This document shows, one piece after another, positions 1 to 5,375 of a stretch of 5,809 bases of DNA. This DNA is from Methanomassiliicoccaceae archaeon UBA367 (lineage in GTDB: Archaea; Thermoplasmatota; Thermoplasmata; Methanomassiliicoccales; Methanomethylophilaceae), in contig DAXF01000033.1 in assembly GCA_002506255.1 (NCBI GenBank), forward strand, positions 1-5,809, written 5' to 3'. Position numbers and translations under genes: made by a program. The notes beneath the pieces are model-generated. The model ran no database searches. It worked only from the letters and a program-made list of their open reading frames with translations, and was not told the origin of the DNA. How positions within the stretch are numbered: position 1 is the first letter of the stretch; each line of letters begins with the position of its first letter.

Positions 1-9
1 GGTTTGCGA

Positions 10-1008
10 ATGAAGGCGAAAACGGAGAACGGCGTAAGGGACGTGAAAGCTGTCTGGTTCGAAGAAGGCAGAGTCGTCATGATCGATCAGAGAAAGCTGC
101 CGAGAGAATTGAAGTTCGTCTCCTTTGACAACTATCAGGATGTTGCCGAATCCATCAGCAATATGACCACAAGAGGAGCGCCTTCGATCGGTGCAACTGC
201 GGCCTACGGGATGTGCTTGGCCGCCCTTAAAGGGAACGACCTCGAAAAAGCTGCGGCGTTCATAAAGGCAGCAAGACCGACCGCCTATGATCTCTTCTAT
301 GCCGTGGACCATATGACCGACGCTCTGGAGAGGGGCGCAGACCCGATCGAAGCAGCAGATGCCTATGCGCAGACGATCATCGACAAATGCCTGGCGATAG
401 GACGGCACGGCGAGCCGCTCATAAAAGAAGGGGCGAAAGTGATGACCCATTGCAACGCCGGGGCCCTGGCAACGGTGGATGTAGGCACCGCCCTCGCACC
501 CATCAGAGCTGCTCATGAAGGAGGGAAGCACTTTTTCGTCTACGTTTCGGAGACAAGACCGCGCCTTCAGGGAATGCAGCTGACCTCCTGGGAGCTTCTG
601 CAGGAGGACATAGATCACGCCATAATACCTGACGGAGCTTCCGGTCACTTCCTGAGGGACGGTGTCGATCTCGTCATACTGGGAGCTGACCGTATAGCGG
701 CCAACGGGGACTTCGCCAACAAGATAGGGACCTTCGAGAAGGCGGTTCTGGCAAAGGAGCTTGGAGTTCCATTCTACGTTGCGGCGCCCATATCAACATT
801 CGACTTCAGTACCCGCCGCGGAGAGGATATAAAGATCGAGTACCGCCCCCAAGACGAGATAACCATGGTATCCGGGATCAGGATAGCACCTGAGGGGGCG
901 AAGGCCCTGAATCCGTCATTTGACATGACACCGGCGAAATATGTTACCGGATTCATAACTGAGATGGGGATACTGAAACCGAATGAGATACGGAAGGTGC
1001 TGGGATGA
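10..1008 (+). CDS. mtnA: S-methyl-5-thioribose-1-phosphate isomerase (MtnA, aIF2B-related family)
   Basis: Predicted cytosolic isomerase that opens 5-methylthioribose 1-phosphate (and, in relaxed enzymes, 5-deoxyribose 1-phosphate) to the ribulose 1-phosphate form in MTA salvage. From an ATG at 10 the protein has 332 residues, close to the family's usual 340-350. Visible family marks are IDQRKLP near residues 25-31, RGAPSIG at 55-61, HCNAG with the catalytic-type Cys148, ETRPRLQGMQLTSWEL at 181-196, and GADRI with the catalytic-type Asp227, followed by NGDFANKIGTF. I prefer ATG 10 to TTG 4 because the window opens with GGT, which could be the end of a Shine-Dalgarno site six bases before ATG 10. 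The frame is open to base 1, so an upstream start cannot be excluded. The stop overlaps the aldolase start as ATGA. The main alternative is the related ribose-1,5-bisphosphate isomerase or another aIF2B-like protein, but the N-terminal DQRKLP and RGAPSIG motifs favour MtnA. Confidence 0.92.
   Translation: MKAKTENGVRDVKAVWFEEGRVVMIDQRKLPRELKFVSFDNYQDVAESISNMTTRGAPSIGATAAYGMCLAALKGNDLEKAAAFIKAARPTAYDLFYAVDHMTDALERGADPIEAADAYAQTIIDKCLAIGRHGEPLIKEGAKVMTHCNAGALATVDVGTALAPIRAAHEGGKHFFVYVSETRPRLQGMQLTSWELLQEDIDHAIIPDGASGHFLRDGVDLVILGADRIAANGDFANKIGTFEKAVLAKELGVPFYVAAPISTFDFSTRRGEDIKIEYRPQDEITMVSGIRIAPEGAKALNPSFDMTPAKYVTGFITEMGILKPNEIRKVLG
995..999 (+). promoter_or_regulatory. Ribosome binding site of the aldolase gene
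   Basis: AGGTG (within GGAAGGTG, 992-999) lies five bases before the ATG at 1005, inside the last codons of mtnA. It matches part of the GGAGGTG complement of the archaeal 16S rRNA 3' end. It supports the ATG at 1005 as the start and suggests that the aldolase can recruit ribosomes itself in addition to coupling through the ATGA overlap. Confidence 0.55.
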
Positions 1009-1616
1009 ATGATCCTGACGGGAGAATCGAACTGGTCCGCATATGCAGGATGCTATACGAGAGAAAGCTCACTGTCTCAGCCGGCGGGAATGTAAGCGTG
1101 AGATTGAACGACGGCACTTTCCTCATAACCCCCTCCGGCAAGAACAAGGGTCTTCTGACCGAGAAGGAGATAGTAAGGATAGATAAGAACGGAGAACCCC
1201 TTGACGGCGGAAAACCCTCAATAGAAAGATTCTTCCATCTGGCTCTTTACGATTCCAACCCTTCCGTTAATGCGGTGATCCACTGCCATCCTTTGTACTG
1301 CACAGCCTTGGCCGTCAGAGGGGAGAAGGTGGACTGCAGCCTCACGCCCGAGGGCGTCATACTTCTAGGGGAGGTGCCAATGGTCGGATACCACACCCCC
1401 GGTTCTGCAGAGCTTGTAGATGCAATAAGGGAAAAGCACTCCCATATGACCATGACTATGGCCCGCCACGGCGCACTGACACAGGGCAGGGACCTCATCG
1501 AAGCATACAACCGCATGGAAGAACTAGAGTTCCAGGCCAATCTGCAGGTCCTCACTCCGGAGGCGGGAAGATTGTCCGAAGCAGAGATCAAAAGGATAAC
1601 GGGCGATGCACCATGA
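1005..1616 (+). CDS. Class II (zinc) aldolase, fuculose-1-phosphate aldolase/MTRu-1-P aldolase type
   Basis: Predicted zinc-dependent aldolase of the class II aldolase/adducin family, 203 residues, a normal length for the E. coli FucA type (about 215). Visible features are GGN at 27-29 and TPSG at 42-45 (phosphate-binding loops), PSIERFFH with Glu74 in the position of the FucA catalytic and zinc-binding Glu73, HCHP with zinc ligands His93 and His95, and ARHGALTQG with the third ligand His155. Glu74 matters: as I recall, the MtnB dehydratases of the same fold lack it, so this looks like a true aldolase giving DHAP plus an aldehyde. Its start overlaps the mtnA stop (ATGA), so the isomerase product (5-methylthioribulose or 5-deoxyribulose 1-phosphate) is a natural candidate substrate. 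Fuculose 1-phosphate remains possible, since archaeal homologues have been assigned to it. The stop overlaps the nop5 start in the same way. Family is certain; substrate is inferred. Confidence 0.88.
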   Translation: MNDPDGRIELVRICRMLYERKLTVSAGGNVSVRLNDGTFLITPSGKNKGLLTEKEIVRIDKNGEPLDGGKPSIERFFHLALYDSNPSVNAVIHCHPLYCTALAVRGEKVDCSLTPEGVILLGEVPMVGYHTPGSAELVDAIREKHSHMTMTMARHGALTQGRDLIEAYNRMEELEFQANLQVLTPEAGRLSEAEIKRITGDAP

Positions 1617-2713
1617 TACTCGTGACGAAATGGTTCGGAGTGTTCCTTTGCGATGGGAACAGGATACTGGATAAACGCCTGATGCCAAAGGATGCAGATA
1701 CTATATCTGAGAAGCTGGCGATAATGCAGAGAGGAGGCCTTCTGCCTGAAGAGAGGGATCTGGCACAAGGTCGCGAGAAATTGGAGGTCTCGGAAAGGAG
1801 ACAGTCTGAGCTCGGAAAGCCCGTTTTCTTCGATTCCTCTTTCATAAAGGCGGAAGCCTTCGGATTCCCCCCAGATCTTATGCACGAGGCTATGATGGGC
1901 CTTGCGAGGCTGAGGACATCCGAGCCGATCCCGCGGGACAGGAACCTCGTACAGGCGATAAGGAGCCTGGATGATCTGATCGAGACAGCAAACCTGATGA
2001 GCGAAAGGCTGCACGAATGGTACGGCATGCATTTCCCAGAGCTTGCGGACTATGCCAAGGATGAACGATATGCCAGAGCCATAAGTGACTATGGTGACAG
2101 GGAATCAGTCATATCCGCGCTGGAATTGGACATAGAGTCCATAGGCTCAGATATGGACCCGGAGGACCTTGTGGCCGTGAGGGATCTTGCCGGGACTCTG
2201 TGCTCCGTATACATGAGCAAAGAGAGAACAGAGGATTACATCTCCGATATCGTAGAGATATCGTGTCCCAACATGTGCGCGTTGCTGGGCGGCCCGCTGT
2301 CCGCAAGACTGATCTCCCTGGCCGGAGGACTTGGAAGACTTGCATCGCTGCCGTCCTCGACAGTGCAGCTAATGGGTGCGGAGAAGGCCATGTTCAGGCA
2401 CCTCAAGTCCGGGAAACGGCCACCCAAGCACGGAGTGCTCTACCAGCACCCTTCCGTGCACACTGCTCCCTTTTGGCAAAGGGGGAAAATAGCCAGGTCG
2501 CTTGCAGGCAAAGCGCTCATCGCAGCGAAGATAGACAATTGCGGCGGGGAGTACAGAGGGGATCTGCTCGTAAGCGAATTCGAGACCAGGCTGGCAGACA
2601 TTAAACGCAGATATCCGGAACCACCTAAGAGGGCCGTGCCCAAAAGGGGAAGTGTAAAGGGGGCGACAAAGTCCCAGGGCGGGCGCAGAACCGATCGGTT
2701 CTCCAAGAAATAA
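1613..2713 (+). CDS. nop5: Nop5/Nop56-Nop58-like C/D-box sRNP core protein
   Basis: Scaffold of the archaeal box C/D RNP, which binds L7Ae plus guide RNA and recruits fibrillarin for 2'-O-methylation of rRNA and tRNA. The protein has 366 residues, within the family range. The N-terminal region (about 1-100) begins MILVTKWFGVFL, like other Nop5 N-termini. A NOSIC-type segment at about 110-160 contains NLVQAIRSLDDLIE and LHEWYGMHFPEL. A helical, probably coiled-coil stretch follows to about 215. The Nop domain is diagnostic: PNMCALLGG at 219-227, GAEKAMFRHL at 255-264 and PPKHGVLYQHP at 270-280. The basic C-tail (about 335-366) ends in Lys/Arg-rich sequence typical of these proteins. The ATG at 1613 overlaps the aldolase stop as ATGA and has no strong Shine-Dalgarno site, so translation is probably coupled. 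In many archaea the fibrillarin gene flpA follows directly; here aIF5A follows instead. It ends with TAA. Confidence 0.96.
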   Translation: MILVTKWFGVFLCDGNRILDKRLMPKDADTISEKLAIMQRGGLLPEERDLAQGREKLEVSERRQSELGKPVFFDSSFIKAEAFGFPPDLMHEAMMGLARLRTSEPIPRDRNLVQAIRSLDDLIETANLMSERLHEWYGMHFPELADYAKDERYARAISDYGDRESVISALELDIESIGSDMDPEDLVAVRDLAGTLCSVYMSKERTEDYISDIVEISCPNMCALLGGPLSARLISLAGGLGRLASLPSSTVQLMGAEKAMFRHLKSGKRPPKHGVLYQHPSVHTAPFWQRGKIARSLAGKALIAAKIDNCGGEYRGDLLVSEFETRLADIKRRYPEPPKRAVPKRGSVKGATKSQGGRRTDRFSKK

Positions 2714-2720
2714 TTATAAG
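2706..2720 (+). promoter_or_regulatory. Archaeal BRE/TATA promoter for aIF5A-speB
   Basis: A purine-rich AGAAA (2706-2710, BRE-like) directly precedes the AT-rich TAATTATAAG (2711-2720), a good match to an archaeal TATA box, and overlaps the end of nop5. With the usual spacing of about 25 bases, transcription would start near 2740-2745, giving a leader of about 45-50 bases before the aIF5A ATG. A weaker AT-rich element, CTAAATAAG (2764-2772), lies too close to the ATG for a normal leadered start, but could give a near-leaderless transcript. The positions are predicted from sequence only. Confidence 0.6.
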
Positions 2721-2741
2721 CTTGATGTCAATAGGGCACGC

Positions 2742-2764
2742 GATGGACGGGAGCTATCCCGATC
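2742..2764 (+). other. Possible small hairpin in the aIF5A leader
   Basis: CGGGA (2748-2752) and TCCCG (2757-2761) form a perfect 5-bp stem around a GCTA loop. The flanking GAT (2742-2744) and ATC (2762-2764) can extend it by 3 bp, with GGA bulged out. It falls at or just after the predicted transcription start and about 13 bases before the Shine-Dalgarno site. There is no U-tract after it, so it does not look like a terminator. It is short enough to have arisen by chance. Confidence 0.25.
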
Positions 2765-2777
2765 TAAATAAGAGTCA

Positions 2778-2783
2778 AGAGGA
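2778..2783 (+). promoter_or_regulatory. Ribosome binding site of aIF5A
   Basis: AGAGGA lies six bases before the ATG at 2790 and is a plausible Shine-Dalgarno site. It argues that aIF5A is translated from a leadered mRNA and supports the MAGGDWEAKE start. Confidence 0.55.
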
Positions 2784-2789
2784 AATCAT

Positions 2790-3179
2790 ATGGCCGGTGG
2801 AGATTGGGAAGCAAAAGAGATAAGGGAACTGAAGATCGGAAGGTACGTCAACATCGATGACGAACCTTGTAAAATAATCTCAATATCTACGTCCAAGCCC
2901 GGAAAGCACGGGTCCGCCAAGGCCAACATCGATGCCGTGAGCATTTTCACCGGTTCCAAAAAATCCCTTGTTGGTCCTGTCAGCACCAAAGTACAGGTCC
3001 CTATCATCGACAAGAGGAAGGGACAGGTCCTCGCCATACACGGCGACGAAGTCCAGATTATGGACCTGGAGACCTTCGAGACATTCAGCATGGCCATCAA
3101 CGCAGACCACGAGTCCGTTCTGGAAGAGGGCGGCGAGATAATGTATCTCGTGGCCATGGACAGAATGAAGCTGATGTGA
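2790..3179 (+). CDS. eif5A: Translation factor aIF5A (hypusine-containing)
   Basis: Archaeal homologue of eIF5A and bacterial EF-P. It binds the ribosome near the peptidyl-transferase centre and helps poorly reactive peptidyl-tRNAs form bonds. The protein has 129 residues, the usual archaeal size. An N-terminal SH3-like domain (about 10-70) carries the exposed loop STSKPGKHGSAKA, in which Lys39 of GKHG matches the lysine converted to deoxyhypusine or hypusine from spermidine. A C-terminal OB-fold domain (about 72-129) follows, including GDEVQIMDLETFETF. It has its own BRE/TATA-like promoter and Shine-Dalgarno site, and is followed after one base by agmatinase, whose product feeds polyamine synthesis and so the Lys39 modification. 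Deoxyhypusine synthase is not in this window. Confidence 0.97.
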   Translation: MAGGDWEAKEIRELKIGRYVNIDDEPCKIISISTSKPGKHGSAKANIDAVSIFTGSKKSLVGPVSTKVQVPIIDKRKGQVLAIHGDEVQIMDLETFETFSMAINADHESVLEEGGEIMYLVAMDRMKLM

Positions 3180-3180
3180 G

Positions 3181-4032
3181 ATGCCACAGGGTACATCTTT
3201 CGCAGATGCCGACGCATCCTACAACGATGCGGATTTCTGCCTATACGGCATACCCTTCGACAGAACTGCCAGTTTCAGGGCCGGTGCCAGGGAGGCACCT
3301 GCCGCCATAAGGCGCGCATCATACAATTTTGAGAGGACCCATTACGAGCACGGCAGCTACGATGCCGCTTTGTACGACTACGGGGACTGCGACGATTTCC
3401 TGCTCCCCGGAGATATGATGGATGAGGTCGGGTTCGTCATGGGCCCGGCCATAAGGGACGGCAAATTCACGATAGCCATGGGCGGCGAGCATTCCGTGAA
3501 CATACCGATTATTCGCTGCTTCAAGGAGAAGAGCATAGCCCTGATATCCATCGATGCCCATCTGGACTCCAGGGACGAATATCTCGGGTGCAGGGAGAGC
3601 CACGCCTGCATAACGCGCAGAGCGGCCGAGCATCTGGGCCTGGATAACGTTTTCGTTCTGGGTGTCAGGTCCGTTTCCGAAGAGGAACTGGATCGGGATG
3701 ACCCGATCAGATTCATAGATTCATACGAGATAATGGAATCCGGGATCGAGAAGGCTGTCAAGAAGGCCATGGAAAGCGTAAGATGCGACGGCATCTACCT
3801 GACTCTGGACATAGACGGCATCGATCCGGCTTACGCTCCCGGTACCGGCACGCCGGAACCTTTCGGTCTGACGCCGATGGATGTCAAGAAGGCCATAAAC
3901 CTGCTGGGAGACCGCTTGGTGGGATTCGATGTCACGGAGGTCTGTCCTCCCGCCGATCCCAGCGGTACGACGTCCGTGCTTGCGGCCAGGATGATCAAGG
4001 AAGTTATAGCGGTCAGGTCTTGTAGGAATTGA
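3181..4032 (+). CDS. speB: Agmatinase (ureohydrolase/arginase family)
   Basis: Predicted Mn-dependent cytosolic enzyme splitting agmatine into putrescine and urea in polyamine synthesis. The protein has 283 residues, typical for archaeal SpeB-like ureohydrolases. The binuclear metal ligands are all present: GGEHS with His104, SIDAHLDSRD with Asp125, His127 and Asp129, and LDIDGIDPAYAPGTGTPEP with Asp210 and Asp212. FDVTEVCPPADPSG near 249-262 carries the conserved acidic residue of the family. The start lies one base after the aIF5A stop with only weak Shine-Dalgarno resemblance, so it is probably co-transcribed and translationally coupled to aIF5A. The last 20 bases overlap the opposing mutase gene. 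Some ureohydrolases of this group act on other guanidino compounds, for example in agmatine-derived or aminopropyl-agmatine routes, so the exact substrate is inferred from family and from aIF5A linkage. Confidence 0.9.
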   Translation: MPQGTSFADADASYNDADFCLYGIPFDRTASFRAGAREAPAAIRRASYNFERTHYEHGSYDAALYDYGDCDDFLLPGDMMDEVGFVMGPAIRDGKFTIAMGGEHSVNIPIIRCFKEKSIALISIDAHLDSRDEYLGCRESHACITRRAAEHLGLDNVFVLGVRSVSEEELDRDDPIRFIDSYEIMESGIEKAVKKAMESVRCDGIYLTLDIDGIDPAYAPGTGTPEPFGLTPMDVKKAINLLGDRLVGFDVTEVCPPADPSGTTSVLAARMIKEVIAVRSCRN

Positions 4033-5374
4033 GGAAATCCTTCACTATGTCCTCATAGTAGGCCCCTCTCTTCTCTGCCGTCTCCGTATCCTTCGCTTCG
4101 GAGTATATCCTGAATATCTGCTCTGTGCCAGAAGGTCTGAGAAGAACCCATCCGTCAGGATAGATTATCTTGAGTCCGTCTGTAGAATCCGTGGTCCTGG
4201 CGGCATTGAGTTTCTTCAGATGCTCCATGAGATCTTCCCTCATCCCCGCAGGGCACTCCAATTTCCTCTTGTCAGTGAAATAAGCGGGCAGCGAATCGAT
4301 CCTTTCTTGCAGGGAGCCTTTATTGGCTATGTACTCCAGCATCTTGGCTGCGGTCATAGCACCGTCTCTGCAGTACTGCATCTCGGGGAATATCAGCCCA
4401 CCGTTCTCCTCGCCTCCGAAGATCGCATCCGTATCGATCATCTTCCTGGCGACCACCGGGGACCCGACGGCTGTGTATATCACCTCTCCGCCCGCCTTGA
4501 CCACAACATCCTCTACCATGGAGGAGGAGCTTACGGGAGTGACTATCTTACCTCCCCTTTTTTTGGAAACGGCCATCTCCGCCATAAGTGCCAGGCTCTT
4601 GTCTCCGCTGATGAATTCCCCTTTTTCGGTTATGAACACGGTTCTGTCCGCGTCCCCGTCGTGAGCTATTCCTATGTCGGCTTTCGTGTACTTTGTTGTC
4701 TCTATCAAAGTCGAAAGGTTATTCTCAGTGGGCTCGCTGGGATGACCCGGGAACTCACCCTGAGGATTGGCGTTGAGGGTTATCGCCCTCACATTCAGCT
4801 TGCTAAGCAACAGAGGTGCAGTGTAATAAGATGCTCCGTTGGCGCAATCCAGCACCGCGACCAGGTTGGCAGCCCTTATCGTCTCCGAGTCGACCAGGGA
4901 CACTACCGCATCAACATAAGAATCGGCGGCTCCCAGGACTTCATCTTTCGTACCGACTTCGCTCCAGGGCTTGCAGGGGGCGTCCTCTTCGTATTTCTTC
5001 TCGATCTGCTCCTCATCGGAACGATGCAGCTCCGTACCATCAGGAGCGATGCATTTTATGCCGTTGAACTCGGGAGGATTGTGAGAAGCTGTTATCATCA
5101 CCCCTCCGGAAACATGATCATGGGTCTTCACGAAGTACTGTATTGCCGGAGTAGGTATCACTCCCAGATCGAGCACTCTGCACCCCACAGCCATAAGCCC
5201 TGCTGATACCGCAGATTTTATCATATCCCCGGATACCCTGGTATCCGAGGCTATGGCCACGGTACCTCCAAAGAATTCACCTATTGCTTTGCCCAGTCGA
5301 AGACCTAACTCCGATGTCATATCGTCGTTGATGACTCCGCGCACACCGTTGGTGCCGAACAACCGTTTAGCCAT
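4013..5374 (-). CDS. glmM: Phosphoglucosamine mutase / phosphomannomutase family protein
   Basis: Alpha-D-phosphohexomutase that moves phosphate between C6 and C1 of a hexose, most likely glucosamine 6-phosphate to glucosamine 1-phosphate for UDP-GlcNAc. The protein has 453 residues, full length, with four domains in the usual order. Visible marks are FGTNGVRG at 6-13, the phosphoserine loop TASHNPPEFNGIK with Ser97, the Mg loop DGDADR with Asp239, Asp241 and Asp243, the sugar-specificity loop GGEENGG at 320-326, and the phosphate-binding loop RPSGTEQIFRIYSEA at 413-427. The GEENGG loop resembles archaeal GlmM-type proteins more than GEMSGH-type phosphomannomutases, but archaeal members can be bifunctional, so the sugar is not settled. 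It begins one base after the DUF47 stop. Codons 271-273 contain an A7 run (T7 on the + strand, 4558-4564). Its tail overlaps speB by 20 bases. Confidence 0.9.
   Translation of the reverse strand: MAKRLFGTNGVRGVINDDMTSELGLRLGKAIGEFFGGTVAIASDTRVSGDMIKSAVSAGLMAVGCRVLDLGVIPTPAIQYFVKTHDHVSGGVMITASHNPPEFNGIKCIAPDGTELHRSDEEQIEKKYEEDAPCKPWSEVGTKDEVLGAADSYVDAVVSLVDSETIRAANLVAVLDCANGASYYTAPLLLSKLNVRAITLNANPQGEFPGHPSEPTENNLSTLIETTKYTKADIGIAHDGDADRTVFITEKGEFISGDKSLALMAEMAVSKKRGGKIVTPVSSSSMVEDVVVKAGGEVIYTAVGSPVVARKMIDTDAIFGGEENGGLIFPEMQYCRDGAMTAAKMLEYIANKGSLQERIDSLPAYFTDKRKLECPAGMREDLMEHLKKLNAARTTDSTDGLKIIYPDGWVLLRPSGTEQIFRIYSEAKDTETAEKRGAYYEDIVKDFLNSYKT
4558..4564 (+). terminator. T7 tract: possible terminator for + strand read-through
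   Basis: Seven consecutive T on the + strand, inside the mutase gene and about 530 bases beyond the speB stop. Archaeal RNA polymerase can stop at U-tracts without a hairpin, and I saw no comparable T-run nearer to speB. It is equally explained as the AAA AAA A of the mutase Lys-Lys-Arg codons, so its role as a terminator is speculative. Confidence 0.2.
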
Positions 5375-5375
5375 G

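Noticed and set aside
1005..1616. MtnB methylthioribulose-1-phosphate dehydratase
   Set aside because: Same fold and a suggestive position after mtnA, but the glutamate typical of aldolases (Glu74 in PSIERFFH) is present, so aldolase fits better.
1247..2032. - strand frame of 261 codons across the aldolase/nop5 junction, and a second one at 1588-2028
   Set aside because: Both are antisense to two well-supported genes, have no recognisable motif, and no promoter or ribosome site was seen.
2200..2604. + strand frame of 134 codons inside nop5
   Set aside because: It is out of frame within the highly conserved Nop domain, and its Arg/Gln/His-rich translation is typical of a shifted frame.
2714..2789. 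Box C/D sRNA in the gap next to nop5
   Set aside because: TTGATGT at 2722-2728 is only a partial C-box match and no CTGA D-box pairs with it; the gap is better explained as promoter plus leader.
4220..5206. Long + strand reading frame of 328 codons opposite the mutase gene
   Set aside because: It lies fully antisense to a mutase with all its catalytic motifs, and its translation shows no family motif and a composition typical of a shadow frame.
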